From: Isosphaera pallida ATCC 43644
GTDB taxonomy: Bacteria > Planctomycetota > Planctomycetia > Isosphaerales > Isosphaeraceae
DNA length: 64,000 bases
Reading direction: 5' to 3'
Assembly (NCBI RefSeq): GCF_000186345.1
Contig: NC_014962.1
Coordinates: forward strand, 3,314,450 to 3,378,449
Both the position numbers and the translations under genes were made by a program. Below the pieces are notes generated by a model, which had not been told where the DNA came from, made no database searches, and saw only the letters and a program-made list of their open reading frames with translations. This document shows, piece by piece, positions 46,915 to 55,664 of the stretch (positions within the stretch are counted from its first letter, which is position 1; each line of letters opens with the position of its first letter).

Positions 46915-48912
46915 ATGAATGGTCTCACCATGTTCGACCGTGTCGGCGCGGCTGGCGGTCGCGGAGTTCTCACCGGACGCGCAGGGCGCGGCGTGCTGGT
47001 GTTCCTGATGGTCCTGGCGGCGTTCTCCGGGCCGATCCGGGGTCAAGAGGCGTTGCCGACGCCTCAAGAACGAATGAGGGCCGACCTCGCTTTCCTAGCT
47101 GATGACGCTCAAGAAGGTCGGGGAGCCGGAACCAAGGGACTGGATGTGTCGGCTCAATATCTGGCCGACCAGTTCCGGGCGATGGGACTCAAACCGGCCG
47201 CAGGGACCGAGGACTACTTCCAACCGTTCGAGATTCCCGGGCGTCCTCGTCTGGCCGAAACGGTGGCCCTGACCTGGACCCTGCCAGAGGAGTCGGCCTC
47301 GGGAGCCGGCGTCCTGGGCGAGACCTTCACCCCCCTTTCCGTGGGCGGCTCGGGACGGTTCGAGAAGGCCGAGGTGGTCTTTGCTGGGTATGGGATCACC
47401 GCCAAGGACGACACCCTCAACATCCACTACGACGATTACGCCGACCTCGACGTGAAAGGCAAAGTGGTGTTGATTCTGCGGGGCGAACCTCAGCAGAACG
47501 ACCCCAACAGCAAGTTCGCTGGTGCGAACAACACGGTCTACGCCACCTTCCGCCACAAGGCGGTCAATGCCTTCCAACACGAGGCGGCCGCGGTGGTTCT
47601 AGTCAACAACCTGGCCGGTTTGGGCGACGCCCAAGACAGCCTCATTCCCTACAACGCGGCCGGCAGAGGCTCGAGCTTGCCGTTTTTCATGGTCAAGCGC
47701 GAGGTGGCCGACAGCTGGCTCAACGCCATCGGTCAACCCAGTCTGGCTGACCTTGAAACCGCGATCGACAAAGAGGGGGCACCCCAAAGCCGTCCCCTGC
47801 CCGGCCTGACCCTCTCCGGCGACGTGACAATCGAACGTCCTCCCTACAAGCTTAAGAATGTGGTGGCCGTGTTGGAAGGCCAAGGCCCCAAAGCCGAAGA
47901 AACCGTCGTCATCGGCGCTCATTACGACCACCTAGGGGACGGCACCCAAGGCGGATCCCGCACCCCCAACCGCCGCGAAATCCACAACGGGGCCGACGAC
48001 AACGCCTCGGGGACCACAATGGTCCTGGAACTCGCCCGACGTCTGGCCGCGCGACCTGACCCCCTGCCGCGACGGGTTGTCTTCATCCTCTTCTCGGGCG
48101 AAGAACTCGGCCTCTTCGGGTCGCGTCACTACGTCGAAAACCCGCTCTATCCTCTTGAAAATACCGTATTCATGTTCAACTACGACATGGTGGGCCGGCT
48201 CAACGACAAGAACGAACTGAGCCTGCTGGGGGTTGGCACCATGGCTGGCCTGGCCGAAATCTGCCAGGCGCTGGGAACGTCGCATGGCTTCGTCATCAAA
48301 GGAACCGCAGGCGCGTCGGACGGATTCGGCGGTTCGGACCACCAACCATTTTACAATAAGTCGATTCCCGTGCTGTTCGCCTTCACCGGGTTACACAGTG
48401 TCTACCACACCCCCGACGACACGCTCGACACCATCAACTTCGAGGGAATGGAACGGATCGCCGACTTTATGGAGGAACTGACCCTGCATCTTGTGCGACG
48501 TCCCAATCGTCCCGAGTTCATCCCGACCACCCGTCGTTCCGCTCCTCGTGCCGACACCGCCAAGGCGGAGGTCGGAGCCAACTCCACCGCCCCCCAACCC
48601 GCTCCGCCGGCCAACGACCCCGGCCCGGTCTCCGGCGCACGGGTTTACCTGGGCACCCAACCGGATTACGCCCAGGAGGAAGGCAAAGGGGTGTTGCTGA
48701 GCGGCGTCACCGAAGGCAGCCCCGCCGAGAAGGCCGGTCTCCAAGCCGGCGACCTGCTGGTAGGCATGGGCGACCGCAAGATCGGCACCCTTGAGGATTT
48801 CATGGAATGTCTCAGTGTTCACAAGCCGGGTGAAACCGTCGAGGTCCAGATTATTCGTGACGGCAAGCCGCAACGTCTCAAAGTCGTGCTGGGAACCCGG
48901 TCGGCCAACTGA
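46915..48912 (+). CDS. Secreted M28 family metallopeptidase with C-terminal PDZ
   Basis: A 665-residue exported zinc aminopeptidase-like protein. The signal region is about residues 22-43 (GRGVLVFLMVLAAFSGPIRG). PA-type lid sequence (DYADLDVKGKVVLILRGEPQ) precedes the M28 core: H336 and D338 in GAHYDH, the bridging Asp in NGADDNASG, catalytic Glu in FSGEELGLFGS, NYDMVGR, and the last His in HSVYHTPDD. A Pro/Ala linker leads to a PDZ domain (VLLSGVTEGSPAEKAGLQAGDLLVGMG ... VEVQIIRDGK), which probably binds substrate C-termini. The start is not certain (46915 or 46930); the frame back to 46855 is less likely. Confidence 0.9.
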   Translation: MNGLTMFDRVGAAGGRGVLTGRAGRGVLVFLMVLAAFSGPIRGQEALPTPQERMRADLAFLADDAQEGRGAGTKGLDVSAQYLADQFRAMGLKPAAGTEDYFQPFEIPGRPRLAETVALTWTLPEESASGAGVLGETFTPLSVGGSGRFEKAEVVFAGYGITAKDDTLNIHYDDYADLDVKGKVVLILRGEPQQNDPNSKFAGANNTVYATFRHKAVNAFQHEAAAVVLVNNLAGLGDAQDSLIPYNAAGRGSSLPFFMVKREVADSWLNAIGQPSLADLETAIDKEGAPQSRPLPGLTLSGDVTIERPPYKLKNVVAVLEGQGPKAEETVVIGAHYDHLGDGTQGGSRTPNRREIHNGADDNASGTTMVLELARRLAARPDPLPRRVVFILFSGEELGLFGSRHYVENPLYPLENTVFMFNYDMVGRLNDKNELSLLGVGTMAGLAEICQALGTSHGFVIKGTAGASDGFGGSDHQPFYNKSIPVLFAFTGLHSVYHTPDDTLDTINFEGMERIADFMEELTLHLVRRPNRPEFIPTTRRSAPRADTAKAEVGANSTAPQPAPPANDPGPVSGARVYLGTQPDYAQEEGKGVLLSGVTEGSPAEKAGLQAGDLLVGMGDRKIGTLEDFMECLSVHKPGETVEVQIIRDGKPQRLKVVLGTRSAN

Positions 48913-49338
48913 CCGCGCCTAGGATCGACCGACGTTGGTGCCGGTCGCTCATCCGGTCGCAGGGCGGGATCTCCTGGACCGATGGCAAGCTCCCCGCGTG
49001 GCTCTTCCTCGACATGCTCCAAGCCGGGGTGGCGGAGTGAACTATCCCAGTTCGCTCCCGCCGCCCCTTGACCTTTCCGCTCCACCACGCCGCGCCGCGC
49101 CGCGCCGCAACGCAACGCGACGCGACGCAATCCAACCCAATCCGATCAAGATTAAAAATTAAATTATTAAAGAGGGTGTTGCTGGTTCTCGTTTCCTCCA
49201 CCATCTGGACCACGCCCTACACTCTCTTCGATAACAGCGCCTTACACAGTTCCGTTCCGTCGCAAGAGGCGAAAAGGTCGGGAGCAGGTTGGGCGACGGC
49301 TCGGCGAGAGGGTGACGAAACGCGACGGGGAACATCCA
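48913..49338. other. Intergenic region with pentamer tract and AT-rich island
   Basis: About 425 bases. It contains the 5-bp tandem tract at 49089-49148, and directly after it an AT-rich stretch at 49149-49172 (TTAAAAATTAAATTATTAA), the best promoter candidate for the LRR gene. No supported gene. Confidence 0.55.
49089..49148. repeat. Drifting 5-bp tandem tract before the LRR gene
   Basis: Twelve 5-base units: GCCGC four times, AACGC twice, GACGC twice, AATCC, AACCC, AATCC, GATCA. Neighbouring unit types differ by one to three bases, giving a graded change along the tract. It is the clearest example of this intergenic motif style in the window. Confidence 0.75.
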
Positions 49339-50850
49339 ATGCTCGCCGATGAGAACGACCACACACCTTTTCTCAAGGCGATTCTGACCACCGACCCGCC
49401 GTGGGACGCCTTGCGGATCTACGCCGATTGGTTGGAGGAGCGGGGCGAGGTCGATCGGGCCGAATTCTTTCGCCTCCAAGCGGAAATCGAAGAGATTGAC
49501 GATGAAGAGGATCCTTGGGTGGAAGCCCTGACCGCCCGGCGCTATCGGCTCTATCGGCGTCATCGGGCCGAGTGGCTGGCCGCCTTGCCGACCTTGCCGG
49601 GAATCAGGTGGGAGGGCTCGGCTGGCTTTTCCTTCCGCTCGGCGCATCTGTGGCTCGACGATGAATCCTGGCCTGGTCAGGATTCGCTGGATCGCTTGTT
49701 CGCTCATGTGCCTGTGCGAGACCTTTGGATCGAGCGCATCCAGCCCGAACCCGCCCGGCTCTTGGCCCGTTCCCAGTGGCTCGACGTCGTGCGCCGACTG
49801 GAAATTGTCCTCAACCCCAACAACCACCTCGACGCCGTCGAAACCTTGGTGCAATCCTGCCGATATCAACGGCTCGAAGCGCTGACCCTCCCGTTGGGAC
49901 GAGGTGGTTGGAGCCGTCAAGCGACCCAACGTTTCGCCGTCCTTGACGCGCCTCGTTTGAATCGGTTGCGGTTGATCGGCGGCGTGTTCGAGGCCGGTCC
50001 TGGTCAGGCGTTACGCGACCTTTTGCCCGCCGAACTTCCCGCGAAGCTGCGTGGATTGGGGCTGTTCCTTCAAACCATTGATCGAACGACCTTGGAATGG
50101 CTTGACGACTCCGCGACTTGGCCCCATCTGGAACGTTTGGACCTGTTCCGCAACGCCTTGGAGTCGGACGACTGGCGGACCTTGGCCCACTCCAAACTGA
50201 TCCGACGGTTGCGCGGGGTCATGCTCGCCAACAACAACTTGGGGGTGCGCCAGGCTCAGATCGTTGCCCAAGCCGGGCCCTTTCCCGAGGTGGAACACCT
50301 CGACGTTTCGTTCAACCGGATGAGCGACGTGGCGCTGGGCATTTTGCTCCAAGCGTTCCAACCACGCTCGCTGGATCTCTCGGAGAACCAGCTCACCTTG
50401 CATGGTTACGGCGACGGCATGCTGGGTCCCGACTCGACGTGGGGGCGAGCGTTTTGGGAAACGCCGCGTTTGACCTCGATCGACTTACGGAGCAATCGCC
50501 TGGATCGCCGCTCGGCAGCGTTGCTGGCCCAGTGGCCGGCCTTGACCAGGTTGATCTCGCTGAAGCTGGCCGACAACCCGCGTCTCGGCGACGCCGGGGC
50601 GATCGCGCTTGCCAAGGCTCCCCCCTGCCCCGAGTTGGCTCTGCTTGATCTGTCCAACTGCGACATTCGCGGCCCCGGCGCACGCGCATTGGCCGAGTCC
50701 GATCTGTTGGAAAGTCTCGAATTGCTCAAACTGATTGGCAATCCCATCCCCTGGCATGACCGGGTCGCTCTCACCGAGCGTCTGGGGGATCGAGTGGTGT
50801 TCACGCTGGTCCCCCGCGCCCTTCCCATGACGTCCGGCGAGGGGCCCTGA
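49339..50850 (+). CDS. TIGR02996-domain leucine-rich-repeat protein
   Basis: A 503-residue protein without a signal peptide. The N-terminus matches the TIGR02996 repeat-companion domain known from Gemmata-type planctomycetes: FLKAILTTDPPWDALRIYADWLEERGEVDRAEFFRLQAEI. From about residue 135 there are degenerate leucine-rich repeats, clearest toward the end (LEHLDVSFNRMSDVALGILLQAF-like, LTSIDLRSNRLDRRSAALLAQWP, LISLKLADNPRLGDAGAIALAK, LALLDLSNCDIRGPGARALAES). It probably mediates protein binding in the cytoplasm; function otherwise unknown. ATG 49339 follows GGGGAA; a GTG at 49312 is possible. Confidence 0.88.
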   Translation: MLADENDHTPFLKAILTTDPPWDALRIYADWLEERGEVDRAEFFRLQAEIEEIDDEEDPWVEALTARRYRLYRRHRAEWLAALPTLPGIRWEGSAGFSFRSAHLWLDDESWPGQDSLDRLFAHVPVRDLWIERIQPEPARLLARSQWLDVVRRLEIVLNPNNHLDAVETLVQSCRYQRLEALTLPLGRGGWSRQATQRFAVLDAPRLNRLRLIGGVFEAGPGQALRDLLPAELPAKLRGLGLFLQTIDRTTLEWLDDSATWPHLERLDLFRNALESDDWRTLAHSKLIRRLRGVMLANNNLGVRQAQIVAQAGPFPEVEHLDVSFNRMSDVALGILLQAFQPRSLDLSENQLTLHGYGDGMLGPDSTWGRAFWETPRLTSIDLRSNRLDRRSAALLAQWPALTRLISLKLADNPRLGDAGAIALAKAPPCPELALLDLSNCDIRGPGARALAESDLLESLELLKLIGNPIPWHDRVALTERLGDRVVFTLVPRALPMTSGEGP

Positions 50851-50909
50851 GATCGAACCACGTTCCGTCGCGTGGCCTGCACAGCTGGTCTTCGCAGGCA
50901 GGGTCGGGG

Positions 50910-51761
50910 TCAACGACCGGCCGCCGCCTCAAGCCGCGCCGGTTGGGAGTGCCGGTCTGAGCAAGGTCCACTCGCCGCGTTGGCCGCGTCCAGGTTGGTG
51001 TTGGTATTGCTCCGACCGGCAGGTTTGCGAGCCAACGCCCACATCACCGGCGACCAAATCGCTGGTGCCTCCAGACCCAAGGCTCGAAACCGCAGCGCTT
51101 CAAGACGCCGGCAGACCGTGGCGATTCCCCGGTGAATGGTGCGTGGCAGGTCGATAGGCGCGGGCCAGGGATCGCGAAAGGCTTCGATTTCCAGGTCGTG
51201 GCAAAACAACATCTGTCCCAGCGAGAGCGTGGTGAACGACAGTTCGTGGGTGATGTCGGCGTGGAACAGGAACGACCCCCGGGGACTTTCGGAATTGGGG
51301 ACGCTCAGAATGAGCCGCCCCCCCTCCTCCAGACGATCGACAACCGCCTCCAGCAGCGCGTGCCCTTCAGCCAACGTGAAATGTTCCAGGATGTCGAGCA
51401 GAACGATCAGACCGTAACGAATAGGTACCCCCCTCCCCTCCTCACCCCCACCCTTGAGGAAGTCCAAAACATCCTCGCGGCGGCAATCCAGCCCGATGCG
51501 TCGGCCGATCTCGACTTGGTCGGCGTCGAGGTCGATTCCCAGGGCGTGGGTGTAGCCGCGCGTTTTGAGGAAGTGGAGGAACTGACCCGACCCGCAGCCG
51601 ATGTCCAAAATCGGGGTGTCGAGCCGTTCGGGCAGCCAGCCGCGGGTGTACCATTCGTAATACCGGGCTCGATGCTGATGCCGGGCGGCGACATCCTCGG
51701 GTCCCTGGTAGCGGTGCCAGCGGGCTTGACGTTGGTAGAAGGCGTCGCGGTAGGGGTTCAT
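50910..51761 (-). CDS. Class I SAM-dependent methyltransferase
   Basis: A 283-residue methyltransferase of the Methyltransf_11/23 type. Motif I ILDIGCGSGQFLHFLKTRG, motif II LGIDLDADQVEIG, YGLIVLLDILEHFT (motif IV with DILEH) and GGRLILSVPNSESPRGS are clear. HITHELSF-like sequence (HADITHELSFTTLSLGQML) is typical of methyltransferases in glycan and surface loci. The C-terminal 35 residues are Asn/Ala-rich and poorly conserved. ATG 51761 is used. A pure pyrimidine run lies 160-220 bp upstream. The substrate is unknown. Confidence 0.85.
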   Translation of the reverse strand: MNPYRDAFYQRQARWHRYQGPEDVAARHQHRARYYEWYTRGWLPERLDTPILDIGCGSGQFLHFLKTRGYTHALGIDLDADQVEIGRRIGLDCRREDVLDFLKGGGEEGRGVPIRYGLIVLLDILEHFTLAEGHALLEAVVDRLEEGGRLILSVPNSESPRGSFLFHADITHELSFTTLSLGQMLFCHDLEIEAFRDPWPAPIDLPRTIHRGIATVCRRLEALRFRALGLEAPAIWSPVMWALARKPAGRSNTNTNLDAANAASGPCSDRHSQPARLEAAAGR

Positions 51762-51921
51762 CGAGGCGTCATCCTTTCCGCCTGGGAGTTGATCGAGGGT
51801 GAGAAGAACGCGTCGTCGCCAAGCCAACGGGTAGTTAGTCTAGCAAACCACCCGCCGCGCGCGAAGACCGCGTCGCGTCGTTGACGCGGGGAGGTGGAGC
51901 GTCCAAGACGCCCTTTCACTA

Positions 51922-51979
51922 CTCCCTTTCCTTTCTTCCCTCCCCTCCCTTTCTTTTCCCTCTCTCTTTTCTTTCCTTC
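51922..51979. repeat. 58-base homopyrimidine run
   Basis: Every base from 51922 to 51979 is C or T, in a mix of CCCT, CTTT and TCTC units (all purine on the minus strand). It sits between the methyltransferase start (minus) and the end of the DUF1559 gene, so the transcript from upstream would carry a long A/G tract. It can in principle form triplex (H-) DNA. Confidence 0.85.
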
Positions 51980-52046
51980 ACGCGATACCGCGACGTGGGT
52001 AGGCCGGGTGGTCGAGAAGTCAAATCTCGTCAGATCGCAATCAGGA

Positions 52047-53096
52047 TCAATACGCATCCGATGAAACGACTTCCCCGCCGTTGCGGGTGGCCAATTGCTG
52101 CCAGACTCCCAAACGGGTGCCAGGGGCCAACACGTAAATCCGGTTGGCCGAGTCATAGCCCACGCCGGGGGCGTTGCCCGCCACGATGGGCCAGGAGTCG
52201 ATCGTGTCTTTGATGAATCGGACCGAGCCGTCGGCGAAGGCCATGTTGACCCCGCCGGGATGAAGGCTGGAGGCGTTCATCGCGTAAAAGTCGTAACCCC
52301 CCACCTGGGCCACCGTGCCCACGTTGCGCTTGTGCATGTTGGGCGGATAATACGCCTCGAAAAACACGTCGGCATAATAGCCTGAGTTCCACCAGTGGTA
52401 ATAGTTGATCTGACTCGGAGGCAGAAGGCTGTGACCGTGTTCGCCCATGAGAAACGTATTGGAGGTCCCATCGGAGATGCTGGCGACGGTGATGGTCGAG
52501 TGTCCGAAAATCACGCCGTTCATGTTGGCCACCCGGATCGGGAAGGTGGAGTCGCTGGAGCGGATGCGCAGTCCCCAGGTTCCCTGGTTGCCCGCGTAGC
52601 TCGAATAGGCTTGACGCCACGAACCCGGCGGCAACACGTAACTGCTGGTATCGATTGGTTGCGCGATCGACACCAGCGCGTCGCTCGGACACCACAAGGT
52701 GGCGATGCCCAAACCCGCGATCGTCACATTCTGAATGGACCCATTGGAAAACGACATGTTGTAGGCATTGACTTGCGGCTGGCCTTCGATAAATGGCAGT
52801 AAACGCACAAACACGTTCGCTCCTTCGCGGGGCGCAAGGTCGGTGTTACGCACCGAAGTGAAGTGACCCGGCGGGAAGCACCTGTTGGCCGACTCGTAGT
52901 TGTGGCAAGCCAGCCCTAATTGCTTGAGGTTGTTGACGCACTGGGCGCGGCGGGCCGCCTCGCGTGCTGACTGCACCGCCGGCAGCAACAACGCGATCAA
53001 CACCGCGATGATGGCGATGACCACCAGAAGTTCGATCAGGGTGAACCCGCTGCGAACGCGGACTGGTCTCAATCGAGATGGCGTGGTGTCCAACAT
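52047..53096 (-). CDS. DUF1559 pseudopilin-like secreted protein
   Basis: A 349-residue protein of the planctomycete-expanded DUF1559 family. The prepilin-type N-terminus is textbook: [24 protein letters not shown], with cleavage after G17 and Glu at mature position 5. Next come [34 protein letters not shown] and the C-terminal H-x-G-DG motif ([26 protein letters not shown]). These proteins are exported by type II/IV-pilus-like machinery and likely sit on the cell surface. A small lipoprotein gene lies upstream on the same strand, a frequent arrangement with this family. Confidence 0.95.
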   Translation of the reverse strand: MLDTTPSRLRPVRVRSGFTLIELLVVIAIIAVLIALLLPAVQSAREAARRAQCVNNLKQLGLACHNYESANRCFPPGHFTSVRNTDLAPREGANVFVRLLPFIEGQPQVNAYNMSFSNGSIQNVTIAGLGIATLWCPSDALVSIAQPIDTSSYVLPPGSWRQAYSSYAGNQGTWGLRIRSSDSTFPIRVANMNGVIFGHSTITVASISDGTSNTFLMGEHGHSLLPPSQINYYHWWNSGYYADVFFEAYYPPNMHKRNVGTVAQVGGYDFYAMNASSLHPGGVNMAFADGSVRFIKDTIDSWPIVAGNAPGVGYDSANRIYVLAPGTRLGVWQQLATRNGGEVVSSDAY

Positions 53097-53511
53097 GGAA
53101 TCAACCTCGTTTCGGACTTGCGAAGCTCAAGACATGGACATGAAGAACACGCGGACAAGATGGGAGAGGCTACGAATCACGGCCCGACCGCGCTCCGGCA
53201 TCGTGAACGTGAACAAGACCTACGACAACGCGGCCTCCATCGCGCCGGGAAGAGGAAGGGATCGGACCTCGCCCAACTCCGGAGAGAATCTTCTTATGAC
53301 GACACGCGGTCGCGTCGGCCAACGCCACGAGTGGTGGGCGAGTGTGAAAGAGGGAGACGACTGGCAAGCAGCCAGCGTGTGGCGGCGTCGATTGAGGACG
53401 GGGTTTGGAGAGGTGGGGAATTGCGAAGAGGAAGAGGAAATGGGAGTTGCGGATCGGTCGGAACGCCGTAAATGCGATCCAGACGCAGAGCGAGCCCCTG
53501 GACGGCGAGGC
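53097..53511. other. Spacer between lipoprotein and DUF1559 genes
   Basis: About 415 bases on the minus-strand path. Short frames here are of low quality. Purine-rich patches (about 53420-53445) are present. The DUF1559 promoter should lie here; no boxes were clear. Confidence 0.45.
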
Positions 53512-53832
53512 TCATCGGGTTTCCCGCCCTTCTTCGCCGGTGGTTGCGCCTTTGGGAGTCTTGCGCGGCGTTGCGGCCTCCTTGGCGTCGGCCGGCGGAG
53601 TGAACCGCCCCGAGGCCGAGTCGGCTTCAGCGCTGCGGCCCTGGGCGTTGGGATCGTCGGGGATTGCGTGGAGGGGTTCAGAACCATTACAACCCCACGC
53701 CGCCACCATCATCAGGATCATCGTCATCGTCAGTAACAACGCGGTCGGGGCCGACTTCCTTGAACCCGGTTTCCGGGAATTCGAGGAGGAGCTGTGCCGG
53801 ACCGACTTCGTCATGGTCATGGTTGTGAACAC
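53512..53832 (-). CDS. Small putative lipoprotein next to DUF1559 gene
   Basis: A 106-residue protein. GTG 53832 has GGGAG seven bases upstream, which is better than the ATGs at 53820 and 53814. A Ser/Lys-rich head precedes a hydrophobic segment LLLTMTMILMMVAAWGC with a plausible lipobox Cys, then a Pro/Ala/Glu/Lys-rich tail (AIPDDPNAQGRSAEADSASG). Short lipoproteins of this kind are common next to DUF1559 genes in planctomycetes. The longer frame back to 54141 looks noncoding. Confidence 0.6.
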   Translation of the reverse strand: MFTTMTMTKSVRHSSSSNSRKPGSRKSAPTALLLTMTMILMMVAAWGCNGSEPLHAIPDDPNAQGRSAEADSASGRFTPPADAKEAATPRKTPKGATTGEEGRETR

Positions 53833-54536
53833 CAACAAGCTCCCGCTGCGGAACCAAACCCAACCCAACTCAACCCGTCCATTCTTCGCTTGGCGCTCGC
53901 TCATCCTTCCTCCCTGACCCGACCATGCTAAGAGAGAGAAGGAGTCTTGGGGGCGATGAGAGTTGTCTGCCGCTCGGCGATTGAAAACGCGTTGCCATTT
54001 TAGCGTCCGAACCGTTCGGTGTGAAGGGATTAGGAAGGTCCCTCGAAGGCAAATTGGCGAAACGCCCGTCAAGGCGACGATGAGGATGACGAGAGACGCC
54101 AGGGGATGCGACCGACCGCCTTGCCTTCCTCTCAGAGCCAATGCGCGGACTTGGTTTCAGCACGTATCGACGATTGATCGCCCGCTAAGCTAAGCGAAAA
54201 CCGGCCTGCGAACGCGATGGCGGGAGGGAGGAGTTCTTGAAAGCGGGACGCCTTGACGACACGGATGCAAATCCTTGTGAATGAATTGACGTTCATCGAT
54301 TTAGATGGCGAGACGTTCCGTGTGGTTGCGTTGTCGGTTCAGGGCGGCTTGGGACCGCTTGATTCCCGCGGGAAGGCTTTTACAATCAAGCCTTGGAAGA
54401 GTCGCGCGACATGGTGAAGAGTCAAGGAATGTCCGCGATCCTCTGACACCTCGGGGTTGCTGAGTGGGCCGCGCGGACCTTCGCCGCCTCGTGACGCGAT
54501 TCATCGCACTGCCAACGCCGCGCCGGGAGCTGGTCC
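53833..54536. other. Long divergent spacer with inverted repeats
   Basis: About 700 bases between divergent genes. A perfect 12-base palindrome TTCCCGCGGGAA (54363-54374) overlaps the left arm of a hairpin AAGGCTT/AAGCCTT (54373-54379 with 54388-54394), about 145-175 bp before the YhaM-like gene. No tRNA or protein gene supported. Confidence 0.5.
54363..54394. promoter_or_regulatory. Overlapping palindrome and hairpin
   Basis: TTCCCGCGGGAA is its own reverse complement; its last AA begins a second stem AAGGCTT ... AAGCCTT with an 8-base loop. The two structures are mutually exclusive for the shared bases. The location upstream of two RNA-decay genes suggests a regulatory or attenuation site, which is inference. 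Confidence 0.35.
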
Positions 54537-55544
54537 ATGCCTCGACGATCCCTCGCCGATCTCGCGCCCGGCGACCTGGTGGATGACGTTTTCCTCGTGG
54601 CCTCCAAGCAGTCGCGGGCCGATCGTCAAGGGAATCTGTACTTGACCTTGGATCTGCGCGACCCCACCGGGAATATCTCGGCGCGGGTCTGGAACGTGAC
54701 CAAAAGCTTGGCCGACTCGTTCGAGAGCGGTGACTTCCTCAAGGTTCGCGCCAAGGCGCAGTATGCCCAAGGGATCACCCAGTTGGTGGTCTCGCATCTC
54801 GAGGCGGTCGATCCGGCTCGCCTGGGATTGGACCCGGCCGCCTTCCTGCCTAAAGCCCCGGTTAGCATCGCCGTTCTGACCAGCCAGTTGCGCGGCTTTC
54901 TCAAGAGCCTGGACGATCCCCACCTCAAAGCGCTTTGCGACGCCTTCTTAATGGACGACGCCTTCCTCGCCGACTTCACCGCCGTTCCCGCGGGCGTGCG
55001 TGAACATCACGCCTACCAGGGCGGTTTGCTGGAGCACGTTGTGGCGATGATGACCCTGGCCTCCACGGTCGGCGAACTCTATCCCGAGGTCAACCGCGAC
55101 CTGCTGTTGGTCGGTTGCTTCCTGCATGATGTCGGCAAAGTCCGCGAGTTGTCCCATCAACGCGGGTTCGACTACACCGACGAAGGCCAACTCGTCGGCC
55201 ATCTCAGCCTGGGCGTTTCGATGGTCGAGGAGAAACTGCCCCTGGTCCAACGGCTTCTCGGCGAGCCATTCCCGCCCGAAACCCTCTTGAGGATCAAGCA
55301 TATGATCCTCAGCCATCATGGAACCCTCGAATTCGGCAGTCCGAAACTACCCATGACGCCCGAAGCCGTGGCGCTACACCACCTGGACGCCCTCGACTCG
55401 AAGCTGCACGCGGCGTTGCGCGAGATCCGCGACGACCCCGACACCGCGTCGCGGTGGACTCGATACGACCCCAAGCGCAACCGACGCTTGTTTAAAGGAT
55501 CGGCCCCCCCCGCCGCCGGAGAAGGCGAGGAGGATCTCGATTGA
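54537..55544 (+). CDS. YhaM-like 3'-5' exoribonuclease (OB + HD)
   Basis: A 335-residue protein. Residues 1-95 form an OB-type nucleic-acid-binding domain (GDLVDDVFLVASKQSRADRQG ... ISARVWNV). Residues about 140-300 form an HD hydrolase: HHAYQGGLLEHVV, FLHDVGKVREL, GHLSLG and ILSHHG supply the metal ligands. This order and spacing is that of YhaM/CBF1 enzymes that trim RNA (and DNA) 3' ends. ATG 54537 follows GGGAG. A run of eight C near the 3' end could slip and alter only the Gly/Glu tail. RNase R follows by 120 bp, so two RNA-decay enzymes are probably co-expressed. Confidence 0.9.
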   Translation: MPRRSLADLAPGDLVDDVFLVASKQSRADRQGNLYLTLDLRDPTGNISARVWNVTKSLADSFESGDFLKVRAKAQYAQGITQLVVSHLEAVDPARLGLDPAAFLPKAPVSIAVLTSQLRGFLKSLDDPHLKALCDAFLMDDAFLADFTAVPAGVREHHAYQGGLLEHVVAMMTLASTVGELYPEVNRDLLLVGCFLHDVGKVRELSHQRGFDYTDEGQLVGHLSLGVSMVEEKLPLVQRLLGEPFPPETLLRIKHMILSHHGTLEFGSPKLPMTPEAVALHHLDALDSKLHAALREIRDDPDTASRWTRYDPKRNRRLFKGSAPPAAGEGEEDLD

Positions 55545-55664
55545 TTGAAGGGTTGATAAATGGAACGATCAGGTTGCCGGGCACTTGATCCAACTCAACC
55601 CCTGGGCCGCTCGACGTGCTGCCGCTTGTTCCGCCCCGTCCCGAGACGACGTGAACCGACCCCC

